Positions 8,359 to 18,304 of a stretch of 64,000 nt of DNA are shown here, one piece after another. The notes under the pieces are model-generated. The model was not told where the DNA came from, searched no databases, and saw only the letters and a program-made list of their open reading frames with translations. This DNA comes from Pandoraea terrigena (lineage in GTDB: Bacteria > Pseudomonadota > Gammaproteobacteria > Burkholderiales > Burkholderiaceae). Within the stretch, counting starts at the first letter, position 1; every line of letters starts with the position of its first letter. The translations under genes and the position numbers were made by a program. The stretch is taken from assembly GCF_902459705.1 (NCBI RefSeq), contig NZ_CABPRU010000012.1, forward strand, positions 62,001 to 126,000. The letters run 5' to 3'.

Positions 8359-11300
8359 TCAGCGCCCCACTTCCGCCAGCGCTTTCAGGCTGACCGACAA
8401 CATGGCCAGGTCCGCATTGCCCGCCGCCACCTGATCGGCCAGCACGCGGTGGTAGCGCGCCAGCGCCTCCGCATGCAGCGTCTCCCAGTGGGCGACGCGA
8501 CTGCCCGCCGGACTTTGGGTGGCGCCTTCGCCGGCATTGTCCGTATCGTGTTCCGCCTCGCCGCCCGCCAGCACGCTGGCCGTCAGTCGGCGGCGCAACA
8601 CCGACAATTCTTCGAGCAGCGTGGCGCGCGCGAGTCGCTGCCAGTGCGTCTGCATCGGCAGGCCGAGCACACCGGTCTGGAGCCAGCCGAAACCAAGCGG
8701 CGCGTCGAGGGCAAAGTACACCTGCGCGGCCAGCGACGCGTCGCACCCGCCGGTGCTCGCCACTTCGGCAATGTCGAGCAACGCCACCCGCGCGCCGACG
8801 CCCGCCGCGGTCTGGGCAAGCAATGGGGGCACGCCCGCGTCGACCATGGCCTGGGATTGCGCCCGCGCATCATCGGCAGCCGCGCCGCTGACCAGGGTGT
8901 CCAGCGTCGGCAGGATGGGCGCGAGCACGCCGCGCAGTCGCTCGACAGTCTCGGGCACCTGGGTCAGGCGCCGCCGCAGGAACCACAAGGTGGCCTGCTC
9001 ATGCCACTGCGCAATCGCCGCAAAGAGCGACGCCTGCGTCTCGTGCGAGACGCGCGCGTCGAGCGCATCGATCTCGCCCCACAACGTGCCAAGGTCGTAG
9101 GCCCCGCGCGCCGCCAGACTCGCCCGCACGACATCGGCCGGCTCGGCCCCGGTTTCCTCGCTGAGGCGATGGACGAACGTCACCCCCGCCCGATTGACGA
9201 GCGCATTGGCATGCATCGTCGCAAGGATCTCGCGCTTGAGCGGATGGCGCCCCATCGCGGCGCCACATCGGCTCGCCAGCGGCGTGGGGAAGTACGACGG
9301 CAGGTCCTCGGCAACGAAGTCGGCGTCGGGCAGATCGCTCGCGAGCAACAGGTCGTAGAGCCACATCTTGCTGTAGGCCATGAGCACCGCACGCTCGGGC
9401 GAGGTCAGCCCCGTGCCCGCGGCACGCCGCGCATCGAGTGTTTCGTCGTCGGGCAGGAACTCGATGGCGCGCGAAAGCCGCTGTGCCCGCTCCAGGTACC
9501 GCATGAAGTGCGCCTCGTCGTCGAGCGACGCCACCGTTCGCAGCCGTCCCAGCGAGAGCGCCTGCGTCTGCAGATAGTTGTCGCGCAGCACGAGCGTGCC
9601 GACTTCCTCGGTCATTTCCGCGAGCAACGTGTTGCGCTGCTTCAGCGTCATTTCGCCGTCCGTCACCACCAGGCCCAACAGGATCTTGATGTTGACCTCG
9701 TGATCGGAACAGTCGACACCCGCCGAATTGTCGATGGCATCGGTGTTGATGCGTCCGCCCTGCTGGGCATATTCGATGCGCCCGAGCTGGGTCAGCCCCA
9801 GGTTGCCCCCCTCGGCCACGACCTTGCAGCGCAGTTCGGCGCCATTCACGCGCAAGCCGTCGTTGGCACGATCGCCCACCTGCGCATGCGTCTCGGTGCT
9901 CGCTTTCACGTAGGTACCGATACCGCCGTTGTAGAGCAGATCGACCGGCGCTTTCAACAACGCGCGCAACAGATCGTTCGGCGCCATTTCCGTCGCCTCG
10001 GTGCCGATCAGCGCTCTCACCTGTGCCGAGAGCGCGATGGCCTTGGCCGTGCGCGGGAACACGCCCCCGCCCGCCGAAATCAACCGCGTGTCGTAATCGG
10101 CCCAACTGGAACGCGGCAGTTGGAACATGCGCTCGCGCTCGGCATATGACGCGGTGGCATCGGGCGTGGGGTCGAGGAAGATGTGCCGATGGTCGAACGC
10201 CGCCACGAGCCGGATGTGTTTCGAGAGCAACATGCCGTTTCCGAAAACATCGCCCGACATATCGCCGATGCCCACCACCGTGAAGTCCTGCGTCTGCGTG
10301 TCGACACCCATCTCGCTGAAGTGACGCTTGACGGACTCCCACGCACCACGCGCCGTGATGGCCATCTTCTTGTGGTCGTAGCCGACCGAGCCACCGGACG
10401 CAAAGGCATCGCCAAGCCAGAACCCGTACTCTGCCGAAATGCCATTGGCATAATCCGAAAATGTCGCCGTGCCCTTGTCGGCCGCGACGACGAGATAGGG
10501 GTCGTCGCCGTCGATCCGCACGGTCTGCGGCGGCGGCACCAACTGCCCGTCGACATAGTTGTCGGTCAGATCGAGCAGCCCGCGCAGGAACGTCTGGTAA
10601 CACGCCACGCCCTCGGCCAGATAGGCGTCCCGGTCGCCCGGCGCGGGCGGCTGCTTCACCACGAAACCGCCCTTCGAGCCGACCGGCACGATGACGGTGT
10701 TCTTCACCATCTGCGCCTTGACGAGACCCAGGACCTCGGTGCGGAAGTCCTCACGGCGATCCGACCAGCGCAAGCCACCTCGCGCCACGCGCCCCCCACG
10801 CAGGTGTACCCCCTCCACGCGCGGCGAATACACCCAGATCTCGAACATCGGCTTCGGCTCCGGCAAGCCCGGCACCTTCGACGGATCGAACTTGAACGAC
10901 AGGTAGGTCTTCTGCGTCACGCCGTCCCTGCCCGTCTGGAAGTAGTTGGTGCGCAAGGTCGCTTCGAGCACGCCAAGGAACTGACGCAGGATGCGGTCCT
11001 CGTCGAGGTTGGGAACGTCTTCGAGCGCCGCGTGAATCTGGGCCCGCAGTCGCGCCGCCTGCGACGCACTGGCCTCCGCGCCCAACGCCGGATCAAAGCG
11101 GGCGAGGAACAACCGCACGAGCATGCCCGATATCGACGCATTGCCCGTCAGCGCATTCTCGATGTACGCGTTGCTGAAGGTCGATCCCACCTGGCGGATG
11201 TACTTCGCGTAGGCGCGCAGAATGCGGACTTCGCGCCACGTGAGACCGGCGCTCAAGACCAACCGGTTGAGGTCGTCGTTCTCGACGTCGCCCGCCCAGA

Positions 11301-13374
11301 TGCGCGCGAACGCCTCCTCGAAGCGCAAGCGGGCATGCTCCAGGTCGACGTCCGCGCCATCGAGGCTCGTCATGCCGAAGTCGTGCATCCAGACGACACC
11401 GGTGTCAGCCGGCTCGATCCGGTAGGGACGCTCGTCGTTCACGCGTACCCCGAGGTGCTCGAGCATCGGCAGGCTGCGCGAGAGCGCGATGGGCTCGCCC
11501 GCCTGGTAGATCTTGAAACGCAGCGTGCCCGGCGCGGCCTCCAGCGGCCGGTAGAGCTGCATGGCCAGCGGCGTGGCGCCGGCGGACTCGGCGGGCACCG
11601 TCCGTCCGGGACTCAGCAGCGGCTCGATCAACTCGACATCGCGCACCGCCATGCGCGCCACGTAGTCCTCGCGATACGCCGCGGGGAACGCCTGCGCGTA
11701 CCGGCGCAGCGCGCGCGTGCCGCGCTCTTCACCAAACTGCTCGCGCAGCGCATCGGACAGATCGTCCTGCCAGCGGCGAGTCGCCTCGACGATGCGCATT
11801 TCCAGTTCGTTCACATCGACATCCGGCACGTTTCCCGGCTCGGTGCGCACCGTGATGTGAATGCGCGCGAGCATCGACTCGGAGAGCTGCGGCGTGAATT
11901 CGACGCTGGTCCCGTGATAGGCCGCCTGCAACAGGTTTTGCACACGGACACGCAAATCCGTGTTGAATTTCTCGCGCGGCACGAACACGAGGCACGACAC
12001 GAAGCGATCGAAACGGTCGCGTCGCACGAACAGCCGCGTGCGCTGACGCTCCTGCAATCGCAGGATGCCCAGCGCAATATTGGCCAGGGGATCGACGTCG
12101 ATCTGGAACAGTTCGTCGCGCGGGTATTGTTCGAGGATCGTGGCGAGCGTCTTGGCCAGATGCCCATTCGGCAGGAAGCCGGTGCGTCCGATCACTTCGG
12201 CAACCTTGCGCCGTACGAGCGGAATCTCTTCGACCGGCACCATGTAGACGTTCGAGGTGTAAAGCCCAAGGAAGCGCCGCTCGCCGCACACGCGCCCCTG
12301 CGCATCGAAGCTTTTGACGCCCACGTAATCAAGATAGCCAGGGCGATGGACGCTTGCCCGCGAATTGGCCTTCGTCAAGAAGATGGGCGTACTCGTGCGG
12401 GCCACGCCGATGGCACCGGGCGATAGCCGCGTCTCGTCGGGGCTGCTGGCGTCGCGACGGGCCTCGCGCAACACGCCAAGACCGGTGCCCACCACGCCTT
12501 GCAGGTAGTGCTCGCCGTCGCGCACGACCAGCGCGTAGTCGCGATAGCCGAGCAACGTGAAGTGACGGGCCAGCATCCAGTCGAGAAACGCCTGCGCCTC
12601 GTCGATTTCCGCGCGCTCCGGCGGACTCACGCTCTTTTGCTCGGCACGCTGGCGCAGCGACTCGATGGCCGCATGCGCGGCCGCCTGCATCGCACGCCAG
12701 TCCTCGACCGCCGCGCGCACGTCGCCAAGCACACGTTGCAGACCGTCGGCCAGTGCCTGGAGGCGCTCCGGCTCGGAAAAGCGGTCGACTTCGATGTGGA
12801 TATACGATTCGAAATGGCTGCCGTCGGCGGTGGCCTCGCCGCCGCTCTGCGCCGTGGCGCCGGGCGCCAGCAGCGCCCCGACGTCATCACCGTTGGCGTC
12901 CGCAGCACGATCTCCCGCGGACGCCGCCTGGCCGAGTCCGCCACCCGGCGCCACGGCGAGGCGGCGTCCGCCAGCGTCGCGCTGGATGCGGTAGACGGGG
13001 TGAAATGCGGAATGCAGTGCGAGCCCCTGCCGGTTGATTTCCATCGTCACCGAATCGACGAGAAACGGCATGTCGTCATTGACGATCTCGATGACCGTAT
13101 GACTGCAATGCCAGCCGTGCTGATCGAGCGTCGGGTTGTAAATGCGGATGCGAGGCTCGCCGCTGACGAATTTCTGGCCGAGCTGCCAATGCGCCATCGC
13201 CGCGCCATACAGGTCGGCGACACTGCGCGAGACGACGTCCTCGGCATCGGCCAGACCATAGTAATGCCGCACGAAGGGCTCGAACAACGCGGCCACGTCG
13301 GGCGCACGCTCACCGGCCATCGCGACAACCTCCGCCATATACTGACGGACTTTCTCTTCCGGATTCACGGGCAT
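8359..13374 (-). CDS. gdhB: NAD-specific glutamate dehydrogenase, large (GDH-180) type
   Basis: A 1671-aa cytoplasmic enzyme that oxidatively deaminates L-glutamate to 2-oxoglutarate and ammonia with NAD, normally in glutamate/arginine catabolism. The order of parts fits the approximately 180-kDa class: a long N-terminal regulatory region with ACT-like segments (about 1-680), then the catalytic core with GGLRWSDRREDFRTEVLG, KAQMVKNTVIVPVGSKGG (substrate and catalytic Lys region) and ATFSDYANGISAEYG, then a helical C-terminal region. I start at the ATG at 13374 because AGAGG lies 6 nt upstream; the frame extends 12 codons further to a TTG. Length matches the family (about 1600-1650). It stands alone, divergent from dbpA. 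Confidence 0.95.
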   Translation of the reverse strand: MPVNPEEKVRQYMAEVVAMAGERAPDVAALFEPFVRHYYGLADAEDVVSRSVADLYGAAMAHWQLGQKFVSGEPRIRIYNPTLDQHGWHCSHTVIEIVNDDMPFLVDSVTMEINRQGLALHSAFHPVYRIQRDAGGRRLAVAPGGGLGQAASAGDRAADANGDDVGALLAPGATAQSGGEATADGSHFESYIHIEVDRFSEPERLQALADGLQRVLGDVRAAVEDWRAMQAAAHAAIESLRQRAEQKSVSPPERAEIDEAQAFLDWMLARHFTLLGYRDYALVVRDGEHYLQGVVGTGLGVLREARRDASSPDETRLSPGAIGVARTSTPIFLTKANSRASVHRPGYLDYVGVKSFDAQGRVCGERRFLGLYTSNVYMVPVEEIPLVRRKVAEVIGRTGFLPNGHLAKTLATILEQYPRDELFQIDVDPLANIALGILRLQERQRTRLFVRRDRFDRFVSCLVFVPREKFNTDLRVRVQNLLQAAYHGTSVEFTPQLSESMLARIHITVRTEPGNVPDVDVNELEMRIVEATRRWQDDLSDALREQFGEERGTRALRRYAQAFPAAYREDYVARMAVRDVELIEPLLSPGRTVPAESAGATPLAMQLYRPLEAAPGTLRFKIYQAGEPIALSRSLPMLEHLGVRVNDERPYRIEPADTGVVWMHDFGMTSLDGADVDLEHARLRFEEAFARIWAGDVENDDLNRLVLSAGLTWREVRILRAYAKYIRQVGSTFSNAYIENALTGNASISGMLVRLFLARFDPALGAEASASQAARLRAQIHAALEDVPNLDEDRILRQFLGVLEATLRTNYFQTGRDGVTQKTYLSFKFDPSKVPGLPEPKPMFEIWVYSPRVEGVHLRGGRVARGGLRWSDRREDFRTEVLGLVKAQMVKNTVIVPVGSKGGFVVKQPPAPGDRDAYLAEGVACYQTFLRGLLDLTDNYVDGQLVPPPQTVRIDGDDPYLVVAADKGTATFSDYANGISAEYGFWLGDAFASGGSVGYDHKKMAITARGAWESVKRHFSEMGVDTQTQDFTVVGIGDMSGDVFGNGMLLSKHIRLVAAFDHRHIFLDPTPDATASYAERERMFQLPRSSWADYDTRLISAGGGVFPRTAKAIALSAQVRALIGTEATEMAPNDLLRALLKAPVDLLYNGGIGTYVKASTETHAQVGDRANDGLRVNGAELRCKVVAEGGNLGLTQLGRIEYAQQGGRINTDAIDNSAGVDCSDHEVNIKILLGLVVTDGEMTLKQRNTLLAEMTEEVGTLVLRDNYLQTQALSLGRLRTVASLDDEAHFMRYLERAQRLSRAIEFLPDDETLDARRAAGTGLTSPERAVLMAYSKMWLYDLLLASDLPDADFVAEDLPSYFPTPLASRCGAAMGRHPLKREILATMHANALVNRAGVTFVHRLSEETGAEPADVVRASLAARGAYDLGTLWGEIDALDARVSHETQASLFAAIAQWHEQATLWFLRRRLTQVPETVERLRGVLAPILPTLDTLVSGAAADDARAQSQAMVDAGVPPLLAQTAAGVGARVALLDIAEVASTGGCDASLAAQVYFALDAPLGFGWLQTGVLGLPMQTHWQRLARATLLEELSVLRRRLTASVLAGGEAEHDTDNAGEGATQSPAGSRVAHWETLHAEALARYHRVLADQVAAGNADLAMLSVSLKALAEVGR

Positions 13375-13540
13375 GGGCAACCTCTGCTGGAATGGACGAG
13401 ACATCGACAAGCAGAGCCATGCTACGCCCTGCGGCCCCGGACTGGCAACGGCGCGATCCCTAACCCGACAATAGCGCCGACGACAGCGCTGGCGGCACGG
13501 CCAATGTCAGCGCCAACGTCGGCGGTCCCGATTGCCCCGG

Positions 13541-13546
13541 TATAAT
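13541..13546 (+). promoter_or_regulatory. Perfect -10 box directly at the dbpA start
   Basis: TATAAT lies only 5 bp upstream of the ATG at 13552. Transcription starting the usual 6-8 bp downstream would begin at or within the start codon. No Shine-Dalgarno sequence precedes the ATG, and the -35 region is poor. Confidence 0.55.
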
Positions 13547-13551
13547 TGCGC

Positions 13552-14964
13552 ATGAACACAAAAGCCACCGATTCGCGCGCCGACAGCGCCCCCTTTTCGA
13601 GCCTGCCGCTCTCACCTGCCATGCAGGAGAACCTCGCACGGCTCGGTTACGTTCTGATGACGCCCATCCAGCAGGCGTCGCTCCCCGATATGCTCGCCGG
13701 GCACGACCTCATTGCGCAGGCCAAGACCGGCAGCGGCAAAACCGCCGCGTTCTCGCTCGGCCTGCTCCAGCGGGTCGACGCCCGCGATTTCGCAGTTCAG
13801 GCCGCCGTGCTCTGCCCCACCCGCGAACTTGCGGAGCAGGTCGCGCAGGAGGTGCGACGCGTCGCGCGCGCCGAAGACAACATCAAGATCCTCACGCTGT
13901 GCGGCGGTGCACCGCTGCGTCCGCAGGCGGAAAGCCTCGCCCACGGTGCGCACGTGGTCGTCGGCACGCCGGGCCGCATCATGGATCACCTGGAGCGCGG
14001 CACGCTTTCGCTCGCCGGGCTCAAGACATTGGTGCTCGACGAAGCCGACCGTATGCTCGACATGGGTTTTTTCGACGACATCGCCACCGTCGCGCGTCAG
14101 ACGCCCGCCTCGCGCCAGACGCTGCTCTTCTCGGCCACGTACCCGGAGGGTATCGCCAAGCTCGCACAACGCCTGCTGCGCTCACCGCGTGAAATTCGCC
14201 TGGCCGAAAAGCACGACGCCAGCAAGATTCGCCAGCGCTTCTATGAAGTGCGCGACGACGAACGCCTGCACGCCGTGGGCCAGTTGCTCGATCATTTCCG
14301 GCCGGTCAGCACCATCGCGTTCTGCAACACGCGCGCCCAATGCCGCGACCTGACCGACGTGCTGCGCGCCGAAGGCTTTCACGCGCTGATGCTGCATGGC
14401 GAGCTGGAACAACGTGAACGCGACCAGGTGCTGATTCAGTTCGCGAACCGCAGTTGCTCGGTGCTGGTCGCCACCGACGTGGCCGCCCGCGGCCTGGACA
14501 TCGCGCAACTCGAAGCCGTGATCAACGTCGATGTGACGCCCGACCCGGAGGTGTACGTGCACCGCATCGGCCGCACGGGCCGCGCCGACGAAGACGGCTG
14601 GGCCTTCAGCCTGGCGAGCATGGACGAGATGGGCCGCGTGGGTAACCTTGAGGCCGCCCTGGGCCACGAAGTGCCGTGGCACAAGCTCTCGGAACTCACG
14701 CCGTCGGGGGGCGGACACTTGATGCCACCGATGGTCACGATCCAGATGCTGGGCGGGAAGAAGGACAAGATCCGTCCAGGTGACGTACTCGGCGCCCTCA
14801 CCGGGGAAGCCGGCTTTGCCGCGACCCAGATCGGCAAGATCAATGTTCTGGATAACTTCACGTATATTGCGGTGGAGCGCGACATCGCCCCGGTCGCGTT
14901 GCGCAAGCTGACCGACGGCCGCGTCAAGGGCCGCAAGGTCAAGGTACGATTCCTGCAGGATTAA
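13552..14964 (+). CDS. dbpA: ATP-dependent RNA helicase DbpA
   Basis: A 470-aa DEAD-box helicase acting in 50S ribosome assembly at helix 92 of 23S rRNA. All core motifs are present in order: Q-motif region ending TPIQ, AQAKTGSGKT (I), PTRELAEQ (Ia), VLDEADRMLDMGF (II), FSATYP (III), and HRIGRTGRADEDG (VI). The C-terminal 75 residues (VTIQMLGGKKDKIRPGDVLG to the end) form the DbpA RNA-binding domain, which separates it from RhlE and SrmB. The ATG at 13552 is preferred over a TTG two codons earlier. There is no Shine-Dalgarno sequence and a TATAAT sits 5 bp upstream, so the message may be leaderless or nearly so. Divergent from NAD-GDH. Confidence 0.95.
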   Translation: MNTKATDSRADSAPFSSLPLSPAMQENLARLGYVLMTPIQQASLPDMLAGHDLIAQAKTGSGKTAAFSLGLLQRVDARDFAVQAAVLCPTRELAEQVAQEVRRVARAEDNIKILTLCGGAPLRPQAESLAHGAHVVVGTPGRIMDHLERGTLSLAGLKTLVLDEADRMLDMGFFDDIATVARQTPASRQTLLFSATYPEGIAKLAQRLLRSPREIRLAEKHDASKIRQRFYEVRDDERLHAVGQLLDHFRPVSTIAFCNTRAQCRDLTDVLRAEGFHALMLHGELEQRERDQVLIQFANRSCSVLVATDVAARGLDIAQLEAVINVDVTPDPEVYVHRIGRTGRADEDGWAFSLASMDEMGRVGNLEAALGHEVPWHKLSELTPSGGGHLMPPMVTIQMLGGKKDKIRPGDVLGALTGEAGFAATQIGKINVLDNFTYIAVERDIAPVALRKLTDGRVKGRKVKVRFLQD

Positions 14965-15039
14965 GGTCGGTTCAGATCCCGACGTCCATCGCCGTTTTCG
15001 GTTCGTCCCCGGCGCGCCACGCGCGACAAGGAGGCTGCA

Positions 15040-15651
15040 ATGAGGTCACTGCGTACCCTGTGGTTCTCTCCTGTCGCGCGCCGTGCGCGACGCTCGGCAC
15101 TTGCTGTCGTGGCGGCCGGCTGGCTGGCGGCATGCAGCACCAAGGGCGTGCCGCCCAACCCTGTCCTCACCGAAGACACGCTCGACGAGTACGCGATCGT
15201 CATCGTCGGCCTCGACACACCGCTGCAAAGCACGTGGGGCCCGTGGAACTACTCGGACTTCTCGCAGACGGTGAACGGCATCGTCGGCGGCAAGGTCACG
15301 CGAACCCTCAACAGCAATCCGCCAACACACGGCTTCGTGGCCATGCGCGTCTCGCCGCTCATGCGTAACGAGCGCTTCGGCCCGATGGAATTCACGCCGG
15401 CCGACAACAGCTATCGCTTCCGTTATTGCAAGGGCCGCAAGGTGCCGACGGTGCAAGTGCACCGGGGCGATGTGGTCTACGCGGGCACGCTGGTGCTCGA
15501 TAGCCACGACGGCAAGCTGTGGCTGCGCACCGAATTCGACATGGCGGGCGCACGACGCTTCGTTCAGGCGAACTATCCGTCGCTGGCCGGCAAGCTCCAG
15601 GCGCAACCGTTTACCTATTTCGAAGTGAAAAGCGAACCCGGCTGCCGCTGA
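15040..15651 (+). CDS. Predicted outer-membrane lipoprotein, unknown function
   Basis: A 203-aa protein with a type II signal peptide: an Arg-rich start (RRARRSA), a hydrophobic core, and lipobox LAAC with the lipidated Cys at residue 32. Ser at +2 predicts outer-membrane sorting. The mature part contains WGPWNYSDFSQTVNGIVGGKVTRT and a C-terminal region rich in aromatics, with a terminal GC pair (EPGCR). I do not recognise a named domain. Its start is strongly supported by AAGGAGG at 15029-15035. It follows dbpA by 75 bp on the same strand and could be co-transcribed, but no functional link is evident. Confidence 0.8.
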   Translation: MRSLRTLWFSPVARRARRSALAVVAAGWLAACSTKGVPPNPVLTEDTLDEYAIVIVGLDTPLQSTWGPWNYSDFSQTVNGIVGGKVTRTLNSNPPTHGFVAMRVSPLMRNERFGPMEFTPADNSYRFRYCKGRKVPTVQVHRGDVVYAGTLVLDSHDGKLWLRTEFDMAGARRFVQANYPSLAGKLQAQPFTYFEVKSEPGCR

Positions 15652-15666
15652 GTCCGGCCGGCGCGC

Positions 15667-16626
15667 TTACTGCTCCTCGACGTCTTCGCCCGGTGCGAGC
15701 ACGATCTCCCGGCCTTCGCACAGCGCCTCGGCCCGCGCGCTGAGTTCGCCAGCCACGTCCGCCAGATGCCGACGCAGCGTGTCGGCAAGCACCGACTCGG
15801 GTTCGTGCGATGGCCGCAACATCTCGACCGGAAATTCGATGGCCGGCGCGACGCGATACAGACGCTGCGCCTGCACATGGGCACTGGCTGCCGTGAATTG
15901 ATCGAGCAGCGCGTAGCCCAGACCGTGCTCGACAAGCGCCGCCGCGAGCGAATACGTCTGCACCATCACTTCCGCATCCTGTAGCAATTCGGTCTGCTCC
16001 AGACGCTCGTTGATCAGGGCGCCGAGCGGCGTGTCGTCGTGCAGCTTGATGAGATCGCGCCCGGCGAGCGAATCGGCACTGGCCGGCCCGCGCCGCGAGA
16101 ACTTCGGCCAGGCCGCGGGCACCGCCAGCACGATATGCCCCTGCGCCACCGGGCGGCTCACGATGCCGGCCGCCATCGGCGGGGCCGACACGATGCCCAC
16201 ATCGACCGACGACGTGAGGATCGCCGTAATCATCTCGGTGGTGTGGTGCGTGATGAGTTCAAAGACCACATCGGGATGCGCGCGACGCATGCGCTCGATG
16301 GCCGCCGGCAGGAGACTTTGCGCAAGACTTGGCGTCGCGGCGATGCGCAAATGGCCCACGCCATGCTGGCGCAGGTTGCGCGACGTGGTGCGCAGCCGTT
16401 CCAGATCGCTGAAGATGCGTTCGACATCGGGATAGAGACGACGCGCTTCGGCGGTCGGCACGAGCCGGCCCTTGACGCGGTCGAACAGCTTGAAGCCGAG
16501 TTGCTGTTCGGCATGCTGCAACACGCGCGAGACGACCGGTTGTGAGACGTTGAGCAATTGCGCGGCGCCGCTCGCCGAGCCCGTCAGTACCACCGCGCGA
16601 AACGTCTCGATATGCCGCAATTTCAT
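15667..16626 (-). CDS. LysR-family transcriptional regulator (NocR/OccR-like)
   Basis: A 319-aa LysR regulator. Residues 1-60 are the winged helix (MKLRHIETFRAVVLTGSASG, then LLNVSQPVVSRVLQHAE), and the rest is the periplasmic-binding-like effector domain. The N-terminus resembles the NocR/OccR group, which controls amino-acid or opine oxidase and transport genes. It is divergent from a DadA-type dehydrogenase across about 220 bp, the usual arrangement for a LysR protein and its target. The neighbouring GltI-like binding protein and Asp/Glu racemase suggest the effector is an acidic amino acid or a derivative; this is inference from context. Confidence 0.9.
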   Translation of the reverse strand: MKLRHIETFRAVVLTGSASGAAQLLNVSQPVVSRVLQHAEQQLGFKLFDRVKGRLVPTAEARRLYPDVERIFSDLERLRTTSRNLRQHGVGHLRIAATPSLAQSLLPAAIERMRRAHPDVVFELITHHTTEMITAILTSSVDVGIVSAPPMAAGIVSRPVAQGHIVLAVPAAWPKFSRRGPASADSLAGRDLIKLHDDTPLGALINERLEQTELLQDAEVMVQTYSLAAALVEHGLGYALLDQFTAASAHVQAQRLYRVAPAIEFPVEMLRPSHEPESVLADTLRRHLADVAGELSARAEALCEGREIVLAPGEDVEEQ

Positions 16627-16848
16627 GCCTGGTGTCGTCCCCGTGTCGCCGATATCGGATCGGCGGCAGTGCCGACCCTATAGCCAAAAGACATATGCTG
16701 CCTCAAATCCGCATAGGTTACCGAATTTTCTCCCCCTACACTGCGTAGCAAAGGTTGTGTAAAAAGACGGCCGCGAGGCCATCGCCCTCCCGCCACGAAT
16801 ATTTTCCGGCCTTGCATTCCCTGGCTTTTTTCGTTGTCATTCATCGCT

Positions 16849-18105
16849 ATGCATATTGGAGTCATCGGGGCGGGCATCGTCGGCCTCACCAGCGCGTATC
16901 AGTTGCTTCGTGCTGGCCACGCCGTCACGGTCATCGACGCCGGACGCGGTCCGGGTCTGGCGACAAGTTTTGCCAACGGCGGCCAACTGAGCTACGGGTA
17001 CGTGTCGCCGCTGGCCGCCCCCGGCGTACTCTCGCAACTGCCCTCGCTGCTGTTCTCTCGCACGGGGCCGTTGAGAATCAAGCCGTCGTTCGATCCGGAC
17101 TTCTGGCGCTGGTCGATCGAATTCGTCAAGCATTGCAATGCGCAGGCGAACGCCAGTTCCACGTTGCGTCTGCTCTCGCTTGGCCTGCACAGCCGTGAGG
17201 TGATGCAAGAATTTCTGGCGCGGGAATCGGTGTCGTTCGATTACCGCCCGAGTGGCAAGCTGGTGGTGTACCGCAGCGCTGAAAAGCTTGCCGCCGCCGA
17301 ACGCTCGCTCGAACTGGCCAACGGCCTCGGCTACGCACAGCGACGCGTCAACGCCGCGACATGCGCCACGCTGGAGCCCGCGCTGGGGAAGATCGCCAGC
17401 GAGTTGGCCGGCGGGATTCACACGCCGGGCGAAGGCACCGGCGACTGCCAGTCGTTGTGCGAGGAACTGGCGCGGCTCGTCGATGCACACGCCGACGGCA
17501 AGCTGTTGTATGGGCACGAAGTGACCGGCTTCGACGCGCGTGGCGGCGCGGTGCAGTCGATTCGCACACACATGGGCGACGTGGCCGTCGATGCCTGCGT
17601 CGTCGCCAACGGCCTGGCCGCCATGCCGTTGCTGCGCAAGATCGGTGAGTCGGTGTCGCTGTATCCGCTCAAGGGTTACAGCCTGACGTATCGCGACGCC
17701 CCGGCCAGCGCGCGTCCACAGGTGTCGGTGACGGATGCCGACAACAAGGTCGTCTACGCCAGCCTCGGCAAGCATCTGCGCGTGGCGGGCATGGCCGACC
17801 TGGTGGGTTACGACTATCGCATCGCGGCCCGGCGCATCCAGGCGCTGCGCAAGCTCTCGGCGGGGCTGTTTCCCGCATTGGGCGGCGCGCATGCCCCGCT
17901 GGAATGGACCGGCATGCGACCGGCCACGCCGCACGGCCGCCCGATTCTCCAGCGCGGGCACTCGCTGGGCAATCTGTGGCTGAATGTTGGCCATGGCGGG
18001 TTGGGATTCACCCTGTCGATGGGCGCGGCGCGCGTGATTGCCGATGCCATCGACGGCAAACGCCCCGCTGTCGACCTGGCAGGGTTTGCCCGGCTGGCCG
18101 CGTGA
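16849..18105 (+). CDS. FAD-dependent D-amino acid dehydrogenase (DadA type)
   Basis: A 418-aa flavoenzyme with the N-terminal Rossmann motif MHIGVIGAGIVGLTSAYQL, and the DadA-like GLATSFANGGQLSYGYVSPLA segment. Near the C-terminus come GMRPATPHGRP and NVGHGGLGFTLSMGA, the FAD-closing region of the DAO superfamily. DadA enzymes oxidise D-amino acids to 2-oxo acids and pass electrons to the respiratory chain. I use the ATG at 16849; an upstream TTG at 16834 adds five residues. Divergent from the LysR gene and followed by a GltI-like binding protein and an Asp/Glu racemase. The true substrate could be another D- or N-alkyl amino acid. Confidence 0.88.
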   Translation: MHIGVIGAGIVGLTSAYQLLRAGHAVTVIDAGRGPGLATSFANGGQLSYGYVSPLAAPGVLSQLPSLLFSRTGPLRIKPSFDPDFWRWSIEFVKHCNAQANASSTLRLLSLGLHSREVMQEFLARESVSFDYRPSGKLVVYRSAEKLAAAERSLELANGLGYAQRRVNAATCATLEPALGKIASELAGGIHTPGEGTGDCQSLCEELARLVDAHADGKLLYGHEVTGFDARGGAVQSIRTHMGDVAVDACVVANGLAAMPLLRKIGESVSLYPLKGYSLTYRDAPASARPQVSVTDADNKVVYASLGKHLRVAGMADLVGYDYRIAARRIQALRKLSAGLFPALGGAHAPLEWTGMRPATPHGRPILQRGHSLGNLWLNVGHGGLGFTLSMGAARVIADAIDGKRPAVDLAGFARLAA

Positions 18106-18304
18106 ATCGCCGTGATCGACCATCGCCGACCTCGCGTGTCGATGGCCGTCATGACGAGACCCGACACGAGGTGCCCGGGACGTCGCGTCCACGGGGACCG
18201 GCGGGAGAAAGTGTCGGGCGTATCGGGTTATATCAGTGTTTTTGGCAGTTGACATACCAACGGCGCGGACCACCGTGCCATTCACTTCCGATAGGACAGA
18301 GACC

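Noticed and set aside
10183-12426. Long plus-strand open frame (747 codons) opposite the NAD-GDH gene
   Set aside because: It is an antisense shadow in high-GC DNA: Arg/His-rich with no domain, while the minus-strand frame has clear GDH motifs throughout.
16797-16815. AATATTTT upstream of the DadA-type gene as a third copy of the purine element
   Set aside because: The second box GATGCTAT is absent at the required spacing, so the match is limited to an AT-rich word.
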